From positions 1-64,000 of the forward strand of contig JAPKBN010000002.1 in NCBI GenBank assembly GCA_026421215.1: a stretch of DNA of 64,000 nt, given 5' to 3'. Source of the stretch: Dehalococcoidia bacterium. GTDB lineage: Bacteria; Chloroflexota; Dehalococcoidia; Lucifugimonadales; Lucifugimonadaceae. Positions 18,373-28,439 of this stretch are shown one piece after another (the first letter of the stretch is position 1; every line of letters begins with the position of its first letter). Made by a program: the position numbers and the translations under genes. The notes under the pieces are model-generated. The model saw nothing but the letters and a program-made list of their open reading frames with translations, was not told the DNA's origin and did no database searches.

Positions 18373-19191
18373 CTAGTGCGCGGTGACACTTCCGCCATTG
18401 ATGTTGATCGATTGGCCGGTGATGTACCTCGCACGGTCGGAGCACAGGAAGCCGATCAAATCTGCAACCTCTTCATCCGTCCCGGCCCGACCCATCGGAA
18501 TACCCGACTCTAGGTTCGACCAGAATTCGCCACGACCCAGGATGTCCATGCGCGCCGTTTCGATAGCACCTGGGCAGACACCGTTTACGACGATGCCGTG
18601 CGGCGCCAGCTCTTTCGCCAGTGCCTGGGTAAATCCATTGATTGCGAAGTTGGCTGCGTTATACGCAGAAGTGTTCGCAGAGCCCTGCTTGCCCGCGGTG
18701 GAAGACAGATTGACAATTGCGCCACTGTCGGCATTCCGTCCGAGCATGTGCCGCGCCACAGCCTTGGCGCACAGGAAAGACCCGACGACCTTGATGTCCA
18801 GAACTCGTCGAAAAAGATCCTCGTCCAGGTCGACGACCGCCACGCGGTCCTCGCCGCGTCGGAAAGCAGCGTTATTGATCAAGATGTCGATCCGCCCGAA
18901 CTCGTTTAGCGTATCGGCGACCATCTTGTCTACTTCTTCGGAACTAGACACGTCGACCACCAACGGTAGCGCACGTTGACCCTGCTCACGAACTTGATCG
19001 GCGACAGATTCGATATCGCGCCAACCGATCTCCTTCTCGTCGTCAGGGAACGCCTCTGGATCACGTCCAGTCCCGGTGATGACCACGTCAGCGCCCATCT
19101 CGGCAAGCCGCACAGCGGACGCGCGCCCGATACCTCGGAGCCGTCCGGCCCCGGTCACGATCGCTACCTTGCCCGCAAGTTCTTTACTCAT
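18373..19191 (-). CDS. Short-chain dehydrogenase/reductase with atypical active site
   Basis: A 272-residue Rossmann protein. The cofactor loop is TGAGRLRGIG near residue 13, NNA lies at 106-108, a serine strand IVNLSSTAG at 159-167, and Tyr177 is present. The family YxxxK reads YNAAN, so the catalytic Lys is Asn181. PGAIET and a C-terminal YITGQSININGG complete the classical SDR core. Without the Lys, ordinary SDR oxidoreduction would be impaired unless another residue substitutes. It could be a divergent enzyme or a non-catalytic homolog. No operon partner is evident; it is separated from the HtrA gene by 64 nt on the same strand. Confidence 0.85.
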   Translation of the reverse strand: MSKELAGKVAIVTGAGRLRGIGRASAVRLAEMGADVVITGTGRDPEAFPDDEKEIGWRDIESVADQVREQGQRALPLVVDVSSSEEVDKMVADTLNEFGRIDILINNAAFRRGEDRVAVVDLDEDLFRRVLDIKVVGSFLCAKAVARHMLGRNADSGAIVNLSSTAGKQGSANTSAYNAANFAINGFTQALAKELAPHGIVVNGVCPGAIETARMDILGRGEFWSNLESGIPMGRAGTDEEVADLIGFLCSDRARYITGQSININGGSVTAH

Positions 19192-19255
19192 CGTGTACTC
19201 CCAATTTCCTGATGCCTGTCTGGTTTCCGTAAATAAGGCTTAAACGCTGGACTAA

Positions 19256-20419
<1,164 letters not shown>

Positions 20420-20687
20420 GAAGGCGTGATCCTGCTTTCAGATGCGCGGATATACATCGTGACGGCCGACCATAGTTCGGCCGATGCAGGGATATTACCG
20501 GCTCACACGGTTATCGGGAACGGCTGACGAGAGACCTCCACAAAGTTGAGGCCCGGCAGACAACAGTATTTTCATTTTCCGCAGGCGAAAATAGAACGGG
20601 GATGATATATGTAGCGCAACCCTCGGGCCATCCGTAGAGTGAGGCCCTTAATATCACCTAGTAGAGCATTTTGGATCGGCCGAGAAG
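20420..20687. other. Divergent intergenic region between HtrA-like and YHYH genes
   Basis: This spacer must carry promoters for two divergent genes. A short inverted repeat (ATTTTC...GAAAAT) lies near 20568-20593, and an AT-rich GATGATATATG near 20601 could be a -10 region for the plus-strand gene. No gene was seen. Confidence 0.35.
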
Positions 20688-22127
20688 TTGAAAATATTCC
20701 ACGCAGGATTGATGTTGATCCTCGCAATCGCAGTAATCAGTTGTGAGGATCAACATTTGAATTCCGGGGCGGCTCCAAGTGCTTTGACACTGTCTCCCAG
20801 CGAGAGTCCCGCGACCACTCCTCGTCTGAGTCTGATTGAGACAGATGAACCCGCGTCTGATGATGAACCCGAAGAGCCCGTTGCTACGACCGAAACCACT
20901 CCGGAGCTTCCATCCGAAGAGCTCGTTGCTACGCCGGAACCAACGCCAGAGATTCCATTCGAAGAACTCATCGCTACGCCGGAACCAACGCCATCGATTG
21001 GATCCCTTTTCCAACCTGTTGCGACGCCAACCCGGGCAACCGAGCTCATCCAAATCGATTACGCCTCAGAAGAATGGGATGACGTCTGGCTGTGTGGCAA
21101 TGAAAAATATTTAGAGTACCAATCGTTCACAGCGGGCATGGGCACTGATGTAGAAATCAGCCGGTATGCAGATTTAACCCCTGATGCATATGGTGAAACA
21201 TGGCCTTGCTCAGTATTTACTGCAGCCGTATTTACCAATCTCTGGATCTATGCGGCGGGTACTCCGAATCACGATTTTGAGTCGACGTTAGGTTGTTGTG
21301 CAGGATGGACGGAGAGACTCTGGACCATTCCACTCAAACCTAAACTATCAAACGAAGACCCTGTACCTGCTCCAGAACGCGGGGCGATAGCCGTCACAGT
21401 CACTGGTGTTGCGATATACGGTCCCGAAGAAGGCCCGGGTGGAGATGCGGTCGCATCGGAGTATGGCTATTTCGAGGAGGATCGCCAGCCGGTTGACCTG
21501 GGTGTTTGTGGCGGTCACTCAGGCCCAAAAGCCGATGAGTGGGCATTGGGAGGCGAATATCACTACCACTACGATTCCAACTGCATGCACTTGCACGATG
21601 AAGGCCGCACGAACATGTCTGAGTACGTCGTGGATGTTGCGGAGAGTGTAATTTCGAAAGTCGTAGGATTTGCGTTTGACGGCTTCCCCATTTACGGCAC
21701 ATACGAGGTTGATTCGTCTGGTGAGACTATCGAAACAACATCATCCTTCCGTTTGAAAGACGGGAAAGACGGATACGGCGGAATCGATGATTACGAATTC
21801 ATTGAAGGGATTGGGACCCTTGATGAATGCAACGGGCATTTCGGCGCTACACCCGAAGTTCCAGAAGGGATTTATCACTACCATTCGACCCTGAAGAATG
21901 GAGATGGAGATCTAGGGTTTCCATATTTTCCACTTTGCTACAAAGGCGTGGTGAATGAAGAAAATTACGTGACCCATCTAGAAGCACCCTATGGATTCTG
22001 GGACCTCGTTAATGAGCCCGGTGCGAGCCTACTCCTGTCACCTCTCCCCACGATGTGCCTATCGAACTGTGGCGACCCCTTCATGGATAGGCCACCGGGG
22101 GGATTTATTGAGTTTGGTCCAGGATGA
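20688..22127 (+). CDS. YHYH-domain lipoprotein with Pro-Glu-Thr tandem repeats
   Basis: A 479-residue exported protein. The TTG start gives a charged n-region, a hydrophobic core and lipobox VISC (Cys19). Residues 62-105 are three tandem 15-residue units of the type EELVATPEPTPEIPF. The globular part contains the YHYH hallmark, GEYHYHYDSNCMHLH, and later GIYHYHSTL, with many His, Cys and acidic residues that could bind metal, as inferred for the family. GFAFDGFPIYGTY between the two His motifs is also typical. Its biochemical activity is unknown. It is divergent from the HtrA gene. Confidence 0.82.
   Translation: MKIFHAGLMLILAIAVISCEDQHLNSGAAPSALTLSPSESPATTPRLSLIETDEPASDDEPEEPVATTETTPELPSEELVATPEPTPEIPFEELIATPEPTPSIGSLFQPVATPTRATELIQIDYASEEWDDVWLCGNEKYLEYQSFTAGMGTDVEISRYADLTPDAYGETWPCSVFTAAVFTNLWIYAAGTPNHDFESTLGCCAGWTERLWTIPLKPKLSNEDPVPAPERGAIAVTVTGVAIYGPEEGPGGDAVASEYGYFEEDRQPVDLGVCGGHSGPKADEWALGGEYHYHYDSNCMHLHDEGRTNMSEYVVDVAESVISKVVGFAFDGFPIYGTYEVDSSGETIETTSSFRLKDGKDGYGGIDDYEFIEGIGTLDECNGHFGATPEVPEGIYHYHSTLKNGDGDLGFPYFPLCYKGVVNEENYVTHLEAPYGFWDLVNEPGASLLLSPLPTMCLSNCGDPFMDRPPGGFIEFGPG
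20871..21002 (+). repeat. 45-bp tandem coding repeat, three copies
   Basis: Units start at 20871, 20916 and 20961, each beginning GAAGA and encoding EEPVATTETTPELPS, EELVATPEPTPEIPF and EELIATPEPTPSIG. Units 2 and 3 are nearly identical at the DNA level, so copy number could change by slippage without a frameshift. It forms the linker between the lipid anchor and the YHYH domain. Confidence 0.85.
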
Positions 22128-22175
22128 ACTCGGGACCTCATTTCCCGCGGATAACGTGTCAGTTACCCTTTCTGT

Positions 22176-22955
22176 ATGCCTTACGTTACTTCGTCAGGCC
22201 GCCGTCTTTACTACGAAGTCGCAGGCGAAGGCTTTCCGGTACTCATGCACCATGGGTTTGCGCAATCCGCGCAAAGCTGGATCGATGCCGGTTGGCGTGA
22301 TCTGCTTGCGAAACAGGCACGAGTGATTACCTTCGACATTCTCGGGCACGGCAGGAGCGACACACCGCACGATATCGAGGCGTACCGAATGGAAGAGCGG
22401 ATGGCGGACGTGATTGCTGTAGCTAATGCCGCGGGGACTCACCGATTTGACATGCTCGGCTTTTCACTCGGCGGTCGTGTGGCGCTCGGGATGGCGTTCC
22501 AGCGACCGGAACACCTCAGAAGCCTCATCGTTGGCGGGATGCACGCCCGGGCCACAATGCTGACGGCCGACAGTATGAATAGGCGGACGGCAACGTTGAG
22601 GAACGGCAGTGTTCGCGCGCTCAGGCGCGCCCTCGGATTGAATTCTGTCAGATCCAGAGATCTCCCGGATCCTGACCCGGAGGCGCTCGCACTCTCCGAT
22701 GAAGGCCTGCTTGACTGGCCCGGCGTCGCCGGAGATTTGCATTCACTCGATATTCCGACCCTCATGTTCGTCGGTGAGCATGACCGTATGAAGGCCTGGG
22801 TTGAAGAGGACGCAGCGTCCATCCCGGGTGTGAAATACATATGTTGTCCTGACGTCGACCATATCGGGTCATTCGACCACAGTGATCTGGCGGGGCCATC
22901 GGTCATAAAATTCCTATCACGTATAGCAAACGCACCGGGGGATATAACCGCATGA
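22176..22955 (+). CDS. Alpha/beta-fold hydrolase
   Basis: A 259-residue single-domain hydrolase. HHGFAQSAQSW (about 25-35) forms the oxyanion region, DILGHGRSD (about 54-62) follows, and the nucleophile elbow is GFSLGG with Ser97. The acid-bearing TLMFVGEHDRM and the catalytic-His region DVDHIGSFDH come late in the chain. The family includes esterases, C-C hydrolases and haloperoxidase-like enzymes, and the sequence does not decide between them. Its stop overlaps the start of the next gene by 4 nt (ATGA), so the two are co-translated. Confidence 0.85.
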   Translation: MPYVTSSGRRLYYEVAGEGFPVLMHHGFAQSAQSWIDAGWRDLLAKQARVITFDILGHGRSDTPHDIEAYRMEERMADVIAVANAAGTHRFDMLGFSLGGRVALGMAFQRPEHLRSLIVGGMHARATMLTADSMNRRTATLRNGSVRALRRALGLNSVRSRDLPDPDPEALALSDEGLLDWPGVAGDLHSLDIPTLMFVGEHDRMKAWVEEDAASIPGVKYICCPDVDHIGSFDHSDLAGPSVIKFLSRIANAPGDITA

Positions 22956-23632
22956 ACGGCATCCTTATCCTGGTCGGCGGCGGCGAGTTCGAGCCCGAAA
23001 TGAAGTACGTTGATCGTATTTTGTTGGATAAAGTAATTGGCCCTCCGCACGTCGCCATACTGCCGACCGCCGCCGGGGCCGATCCGGGAAAGGCTTTGGA
23101 TCTGGCGGAGACCGGCGCCGCCTATTTCCGCGCTCTCGGAGCGGAGGCCGATGCAGTTCCGGTCATAGATCGCGACTCGGCGATGGATCAAGGTCTGGCG
23201 GCCCGTATCGAGGACGCCAACGTCATCTACATGGCGGATGGCGATGCTGAATATCTGTACAACACGCTTCAATTCAGCAATGCCTGGGCAGCGATCGGAA
23301 ACGTGATCGAACTGAACGGCGTCGTCGCGGCGTCTGGCGCATCGGCGACCATGTTTGGGGAACGCTCCCCGGGTTCGGCGTTACGATCAGGCCCCGCATT
23401 CAACATCCTGCCGGGTTCGGTCATCGTCCCAGATTACGAGACGATGTCATCGATCGGTATGCGGGTACGCCGGTTGCGTAGTCGAAGGTTCGCTTACTTG
23501 GGAATCGACCGCCACACGGCACTGTTCAACCAGGACTTCCGGTTCACGGTGGTGGGCGAGGGTGGTGTCACAGTCTGGAGCAAACTCCGGCATGAGACAC
23601 GTGGCGATGGGGATCCCGTGCTGTGGCCGTAA
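22952..23632 (+). CDS. Peptidase S51/cyanophycinase-like protein
   Basis: A 226-residue protein. It opens with ILILVGGGEF, then AILPTAAGADPGKA, IYMADGDAEYLYNTL and the nucleophile region VVAASGASATMFGE, where a Ser sits in the Gly-x-Ser-Ala position of S51 peptidases. An IGIDRHTALF-like strand (LGIDRHTALF) carrying His follows, as in cyanophycinases. S51 enzymes cleave Asp-containing dipeptides or cyanophycin. At this length it is nearer to small type 1 glutamine-amidotransferase-like peptidases than to full cyanophycinase. No cyanophycin synthetase is in the window. It is co-translated with the upstream hydrolase. Confidence 0.72.
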   Translation: MNGILILVGGGEFEPEMKYVDRILLDKVIGPPHVAILPTAAGADPGKALDLAETGAAYFRALGAEADAVPVIDRDSAMDQGLAARIEDANVIYMADGDAEYLYNTLQFSNAWAAIGNVIELNGVVAASGASATMFGERSPGSALRSGPAFNILPGSVIVPDYETMSSIGMRVRRLRSRRFAYLGIDRHTALFNQDFRFTVVGEGGVTVWSKLRHETRGDGDPVLWP

Positions 23633-23806
23633 GCCGGAGTGCTAACCGTCCAGATCATGATGTTCTGGATGTAAGATTCTTGAACAATAATTCTTGAGCG
23701 GTCCAAAATTTCAGGACGCGTTTCAACGGCGTAGTCCACCCCCCCCCAAAATAATCTTGCGCGGGACGTCGATGTTTGTTCCCGACGCGACGGAGGTCGC
23801 AACCAG
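23633..23806. other. Intergenic region with poly-C tract
   Basis: It contains a short hairpin CCAGA...TCTGG near 23650 and a run of nine C at 23739-23747, 59 nt before the PIG-L start. No gene was seen. Homopolymers of this length can slip or cause sequencing errors. Confidence 0.4.
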
Positions 23807-24532
23807 ATGCCCAGGGCGATTGATCCAAATCCGGCTTATAAACGCGCCATGGTTGTCGTGGCGCACGCCGACGACGCTGAATACGGCTGTTCCGGCTCTG
23901 TAGCCAAGTTGGTCCGTGAGGGGATTGAGGTCGTGTACGTACTGTGTACCGACGGCAGCAAGGGAAGCGACGATCCCGAAGATACCCAGGAATCTCTTAG
24001 TGCTGTGCGGAAGCAGGAGCAAATCGAGGCCGGGAAGGTGTTGGGCCTCAAAACAGTCGAGTTCCTTGGGTTTCCGGACTCTGAACTGGAACCGACTCTC
24101 GTCCTTCGCAAAGCTATAGCGCGTGAAATTCGAAGACACAAGCCAGACATCCTGATCTGCCAGAACCCAACGCGTAGCCTGGAAATCGCAGGATACGTGG
24201 GGCACCCCGATCACCAGGCTGCGGGTGAAGCCGCACTGTCCGCCGTTTACCCGACGGCACGCGACCGTTTGACCTACCCGGACCTGCTTGAAGAAGGCTT
24301 CGAGCCGCATAAGGTTCGCGAAGTCTGGGTGATGCTCGGCCCAGAACGTGGTGACTTCTTCAACGAACTCGAAGAAGAGGACATGAAGAAGGCCGTCGCC
24401 GCCCTGAAATCACACGAGAGCCAGGTGCAATATCCGGAAGTAGACGCCCGGATGCGTGAATGGCGCGGACGTACAGGTGCAAAAGTGGGCTTCAAGTTCG
24501 CCGAAGCGTTCAAGGTATTCACGCTGGGTTGA
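23807..24532 (+). CDS. PIG-L/LmbE-family deacetylase
   Basis: A 241-residue zinc-dependent N-deacetylase. The first metal motif is VVAHADDAE (His20, Asp23), where most members have HPDD. VLCTDGSKGS, FLGFPDSELEP and the second metal motif GHPDHQAAGEA follow. Family members deacetylate GlcNAc-linked substrates such as mycothiol or bacillithiol precursors, or chitooligomers; the substrate here is unknown. It ends 9 nt from the convergent acyl-CoA synthetase gene. Confidence 0.87.
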   Translation: MPRAIDPNPAYKRAMVVVAHADDAEYGCSGSVAKLVREGIEVVYVLCTDGSKGSDDPEDTQESLSAVRKQEQIEAGKVLGLKTVEFLGFPDSELEPTLVLRKAIAREIRRHKPDILICQNPTRSLEIAGYVGHPDHQAAGEAALSAVYPTARDRLTYPDLLEEGFEPHKVREVWVMLGPERGDFFNELEEEDMKKAVAALKSHESQVQYPEVDARMREWRGRTGAKVGFKFAEAFKVFTLG

Positions 24533-24541
24533 TTTAGGCGG

Positions 24542-26134
24542 CTAATCCTTAGCGCGTTCCTGTTCAACCAGCACCCGACGGAGGATCTTTCCGGATGGGT
24601 TCTTCGGGATGGCGTCGATGAACTCGACTTCGCGCACCTGTTTGAAAGTGGCTACGCGCTCGGCAACAAAGGCAATTAGCTCTTCGTCGTCCACGGACGA
24701 TCCTTTTGCCCGCACCACAAAAGCCTTCGGTATCTCGCCGGACTGCTCGTCCGGTTTTGCGATCACAGCGCAATCGGCCACCCCGTGGTGCTCAAGCAAC
24801 AGCCCTTCTAGCTCCGCTGGTGGAACCTGGAAGCCGCTGTACTTAATGAGTTCCTTTTTGCGGTCGACGATCCACACGTAGCCGTTTTCGTCTACTCGAG
24901 CGATGTCGCCGGTGTGCAGCCAGCCGTCGCTCGTGAGGGTTTCGGTTGTGGCTTCCGGGTCGTCGAAATAGCCCTTCATGATCTGAGGGCCTCGAATCAA
25001 CAGTTCGCCTTCCTCGCCTATCGGCAACTCCGTAGTGCCTGAATCAAGATCGACGACTTTTTGTTCCGTGTCCGCGGTCGCCGGGCCTACCGACCCGGGC
25101 AGTCCGCGCTCGGCGTCAGCAAAATCAAGATTCGTAACTGGCGATGCCTCGGTCATCCCGTATCCCTGGATTGACGGGATTCCGGTTACCTCACGGACGC
25201 GAGTCTGCAACTCTGCAGATAGTGGAGCGGCTCCGATCATCATGCAGCGCAATGCAGACAGGTTGTGCTCCTTGAGCCCCGGATACTGGGACAGGGCTAC
25301 GAGCACGGGAGGGGCCGTGTAAAGGAGAGAGACGGAGTGCTGTTCCATCAAGTTGAGCATCAGGTCCATATCGAACCGGCCCATCATGATCTGTAAATTC
25401 CCGATAGCGATGCCGGGATTCATGATCACGTTCATGCCGTAGATATGAAACAGTGGCAGATGGACAAGGACCACGTCTTCCGGCTCCGGTTGAGCAATCT
25501 CGCCTGATCGTCTCAAGAACTGCTCCACGTTGGACGTCAGGTTGTAGTGCGTAAGCATCACGCCTTTTGACAGCCCCGTCGTGCCGCTTGAGTACGGCAA
25601 AACGGCTAGATCGTTCATCGGGTCGATCTCCACGTCCGGCGCCCCTGAAGGCGCGGCCGCGATACGCGCCCAGAACGAGGTCGGGTCGATGCCGTCCGGG
25701 TGGATGGCCACTATCTCTGGGGGATTGTCCAGAAGAGGCTTTGCGGCCTCCGCCATCTCCAGAAGGGAGTCGTGAACGATCAGTATCGAGGCGCGGCTAT
25801 TGTTGAGCTGATGGGCGATTTCACGTTCGCGGTAGCCGGAGTTCAGTGTGGTGACTATCGCGCCGGTCTTGAGCACGCCGAAAAACGCGATTTCAAACTC
25901 CGCACAGTTAGGAGCGATCAGCCCGACACGGTCGCCCTTCTTGACACCCATATCGGCCAGGGCAGCGGCGAATCGATCACTGTGAGCGTTGATATCACCA
26001 AACGTGAACCTTCGATCTCCATCGATTATTGCGATCTTGGACGGCCACTTGTCGGCGGCATCTATCAAGTACTGCTGTACCGGATGTACGGCGTACGGTT
26101 CCAAGGAACTGCGGACAGGCGCTGATGTGCTCAA
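24542..26134 (-). CDS. AMP-forming acyl-CoA synthetase (4-coumarate-CoA ligase-like)
   Basis: A 530-residue ANL-superfamily ligase that activates a carboxylic acid with ATP and CoA. Motifs in order are LPYSSGTTGLSKGVMLTH (A3, about 175-192), IQGYGMTEASP (A5), GWLHTGDIARVDENGY (A7), ELIKYSGFQVPPAELE (A8) and NPSGKILRR with the catalytic Lys (A10). The protein is closest in style to 4-coumarate/fatty-acid ligases; the substrate cannot be read from the sequence. It is the last gene of a minus-strand operon that starts with the GMC dehydrogenase and lies 23 nt after a Lin0512 gene. Confidence 0.9.
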   Translation of the reverse strand: MSTSAPVRSSLEPYAVHPVQQYLIDAADKWPSKIAIIDGDRRFTFGDINAHSDRFAAALADMGVKKGDRVGLIAPNCAEFEIAFFGVLKTGAIVTTLNSGYREREIAHQLNNSRASILIVHDSLLEMAEAAKPLLDNPPEIVAIHPDGIDPTSFWARIAAAPSGAPDVEIDPMNDLAVLPYSSGTTGLSKGVMLTHYNLTSNVEQFLRRSGEIAQPEPEDVVLVHLPLFHIYGMNVIMNPGIAIGNLQIMMGRFDMDLMLNLMEQHSVSLLYTAPPVLVALSQYPGLKEHNLSALRCMMIGAAPLSAELQTRVREVTGIPSIQGYGMTEASPVTNLDFADAERGLPGSVGPATADTEQKVVDLDSGTTELPIGEEGELLIRGPQIMKGYFDDPEATTETLTSDGWLHTGDIARVDENGYVWIVDRKKELIKYSGFQVPPAELEGLLLEHHGVADCAVIAKPDEQSGEIPKAFVVRAKGSSVDDEELIAFVAERVATFKQVREVEFIDAIPKNPSGKILRRVLVEQERAKD

Positions 26135-26157
26135 AACGGACCTCCGGCCGGATCTAT

Positions 26158-26499
26158 CTACGGCAGATCAAGCCTTACCTGTATTGCAGCGTTGGCGATG
26201 ATCGCGAAGTCGTCCCCGGTCTCGTCGGGGATGTCGATACCGCCCTTGACGGCCTTAACGGTCACCTGGCCGTGTGGGAGCGTCGCCAAAACGGCGTTTT
26301 TGTCCACCTTGTCCGGTTGCTGGACACCAATGATCACTTCTACCTGCATCGACTCGATATCGACGTCTATCGCCCGGGCGATACCGAGCGAACTGTGGTG
26401 TAGGGCGTCAAAGACGGCGCGGACCGCCGCCTTCGTGTAATCACCGCCATGAAGGTCATTTCCGGTCCCCATCTCGAGGATCACGCGTTTCAATGGCAT
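26158..26499 (-). CDS. Lin0512-family protein, second tandem copy
   Basis: A 113-residue protein. It opens MPLKRVILEMGTGNDLHGGD, then TKAAVRAVFDALHHSSLG and IIGVQQPDKVD, and ends in VRLDLP. These are features of the Lin0512 family (TIGR02058), conserved small proteins of unknown function. The open frame continues to 26544, but ATG 26499 aligns with the start of its neighbour and gives the same length. It begins 10 nt after the stop of the paralog at 26510-26851. The pair may form a heteromer; this is inference. Confidence 0.8.
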   Translation of the reverse strand: MPLKRVILEMGTGNDLHGGDYTKAAVRAVFDALHHSSLGIARAIDVDIESMQVEVIIGVQQPDKVDKNAVLATLPHGQVTVKAVKGGIDIPDETGDDFAIIANAAIQVRLDLP

Positions 26500-26509
26500 G
26501 GGGTTCCTC

Positions 26510-26851
26510 CTACGGGAGATCGAGCCGCACGAGGGCGGCTGCACTTGCGATAAGGGTTCCGTCGGGGCCTTCGTCGTTAAGGATCTCGAGTCCTCCTTCG
26601 ACCACGTTCACTGTGCCGGTGCCGTGTGGAAGGACCGCCAGCACGGCGTCGGTATCCACCTCATCCGGACGGGGGACGCCGATGGTTACCTCGACCCGCA
26701 TCGAATCCACATCCAACCCGAGCGCGTTCGCCGCGCTGAGGGAGTTGTGCCAGAGGGCATCACGTAACGCCCTGACGGCAGCCTTTGTGCAGTCTCGTCC
26801 CCTGATGTCTGTGCCCATACCAATTTCGAGCACTACCCGTTTCCAGGTCAT
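26510..26851 (-). CDS. Lin0512-family protein, first tandem copy
   Basis: A 113-residue paralog of the downstream gene, same length and colinear: MTWKRVVLEIGMGTDIRGRD, TKAAVRALRDALWHNSLS, TIGVPRPDEVDTDAV and the same VRLDLP end. Roughly half the residues agree by eye. Acidic and His residues near the N-terminus could bind a metal or substrate, but the family has no established activity. It lies between the aldolase and its paralog. Confidence 0.8.
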   Translation of the reverse strand: MTWKRVVLEIGMGTDIRGRDCTKAAVRALRDALWHNSLSAANALGLDVDSMRVEVTIGVPRPDEVDTDAVLAVLPHGTGTVNVVEGGLEILNDEGPDGTLIASAAALVRLDLP

Positions 26852-26902
26852 ACGTATCTCTCCAAACGTCTTAACGGCTGATCCTCAATAAAAAGAATCG
26901 AA

Positions 26903-27718
26903 TTAAGCGGTATCCACGTGATCTTCCGCTGCCGTCTTCGCTGCGCCGGCTATCTCGCGCAACTGGTTCATCTGGTCCTGCATAGCGAACTGCATCAGGC
27001 GCGAGTCCGACGAATGCATGATGAACCGCGCGCCGAGGTTGATAGCGGTAGCTGAGGTCTCGATGGTCTGCTGGTGGATCATCACCGGTACGCCTTTTGC
27101 GTCCGTCTTGGAGATTATGTCCTTCAGCACGTCGGTGTACTTCTCGTTGGAGTAGTCGTCCGGGATGCCGAGAGATGTAGACATGTCGTTCGGGCCGATG
27201 AAGATACCGTCAATGCCTTCAACGTCCAGAATATTGTCCAGGTTCTGGTGTCCGGGCACAGACTCGATTCCGATGATGACGATCGATTCCTTGTGGCGGT
27301 TTTCCAGATATTCCTTCGACTTGTCGCTTGGGAGGACTCCTTCTGTGACAGCCCGGATCAGGTACTCGCCCTTTAGCGGGTGCCACTTGGCGGTGGCGAC
27401 CACTGCCTGAACTTCTTCAACGGTCTCGCAGTAAGGGACAAGCACGCCCGCTGCGCCGGCGTCCAGCGCCATCGCAACCCACTCGGACTTCGGGATGGGT
27501 ACCCGGACAATCGGCGTTACTCCGGCCTGTCGGAGGACCATACAAAGGAGCTGAATTTCCGCACGGTCGCGTGAACCATGCTCGGAGTCGATGATCGCAA
27601 AGTCGAGCGTGCTGCCGGCCAGCGCGCCGGAGAACCTGACCCCCTGCATAGAGGAGATCATGCATCCGAACACGTGTCCTCCGCCGTTGAGAGTCTCTTT
27701 AAGTTGAACAGCGTCCAT
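26903..27718 (-). CDS. HpcH/HpaI-family aldolase
   Basis: A 271-residue class II pyruvate aldolase-like TIM barrel. FAIIDSEHGSRDRAEI, TPIVRVPIPK, GAAGVLVPYCETVEE and IIGIESVPG (metal-binding Glu), then GIDGIFIGPNDMSTSLGIP, are all typical. The family cleaves 4-hydroxy-2-oxo acids to pyruvate and an aldehyde. The substrate here is unknown; operon context with a GMC dehydrogenase and acyl-CoA synthetase suggests breakdown of a hydroxylated acid or sugar derivative. Confidence 0.88.
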   Translation of the reverse strand: MDAVQLKETLNGGGHVFGCMISSMQGVRFSGALAGSTLDFAIIDSEHGSRDRAEIQLLCMVLRQAGVTPIVRVPIPKSEWVAMALDAGAAGVLVPYCETVEEVQAVVATAKWHPLKGEYLIRAVTEGVLPSDKSKEYLENRHKESIVIIGIESVPGHQNLDNILDVEGIDGIFIGPNDMSTSLGIPDDYSNEKYTDVLKDIISKTDAKGVPVMIHQQTIETSATAINLGARFIMHSSDSRLMQFAMQDQMNQLREIAGAAKTAAEDHVDTA

Positions 27719-27905
27719 TTCTGAGTATCCCTTTCCTGAATTTGGTTCCGGGGTTCTGGTATATGAGGTGGTTTTTATCGAACGGGGTTGGGGCGGTCTA
27801 CAAGAACGAAGTATTTGAATATGGATATGCCCAACGGCGTTCGCACACGATAAACGAACAACGGCTACTGTGGGTGTCTGAGTTTTACCTCAAGATGTAT
27901 CCGGC

Positions 27906-28373
27906 TTAGCTCACCTCTCGCCAGAACGGCTCACGGTTTCGTATTTTTTCGAGAATTGTTGGATCCCATGGCTTAAGATCGAATCCCTCCGGCTGTGGAG
28001 GCCTGTCTGCCCATCCGATATGTTCGTAGACTCTGCTGTCGGTGTAGTAGGTCTCGTAAACGAGTTCAACAAATTCGGAGAACTGGATCGGAAGATCAGA
28101 TTCGACGCTCGCGATGGCTGCGATCTGCCTCTCCTCATCGAGGGCGGCAAATCCACCTTCTATCCGGGATGCGATATCAAGCGACATCGCATCTAGCACC
28201 GTCAACAATCCTGATCGCAGACGCCCGTAGCGCATGGAAGCCCGTTCTAGCCGCTCCGCCAGACCAAGTCCTCCTGCTCCAGGGAAGTCGCCTGTGGATG
28301 GGATTATGAGGTCCATGACGCGCGTCAAAACCACCCGGTCTACGTCCGTCAACTGCCTATCTGTGGTCGGCAT
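27906..28373 (-). CDS. Gluconate 2-dehydrogenase subunit 3-like protein
   Basis: A 155-residue protein of the Gluconate_2-dh3 family (DLIIPSTGDFPGAGGLG near residues 21-37, YETYYTDSRVYEHIGW near 108-123). In known complexes this small subunit partners a GMC-type flavoprotein and helps its export or maturation. No twin-arginine signal is visible here. The large GMC subunit is immediately upstream (66 nt), so the two probably form one enzyme. No cytochrome c subunit is adjacent. Confidence 0.8.
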   Translation of the reverse strand: MPTTDRQLTDVDRVVLTRVMDLIIPSTGDFPGAGGLGLAERLERASMRYGRLRSGLLTVLDAMSLDIASRIEGGFAALDEERQIAAIASVESDLPIQFSEFVELVYETYYTDSRVYEHIGWADRPPQPEGFDLKPWDPTILEKIRNREPFWREVS

Positions 28374-28439
28374 ATTCGTTTTCCTGCTTGATCGATGGTA
28401 CGGGTGTTATACGGGATAGAACAAAGGGCATCAGCATAT

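Noticed and set aside
22439-23272. Minus-strand open frame of 277 codons
   Set aside because: It lies opposite the alpha/beta hydrolase and S51-like genes, both with recognisable motifs.
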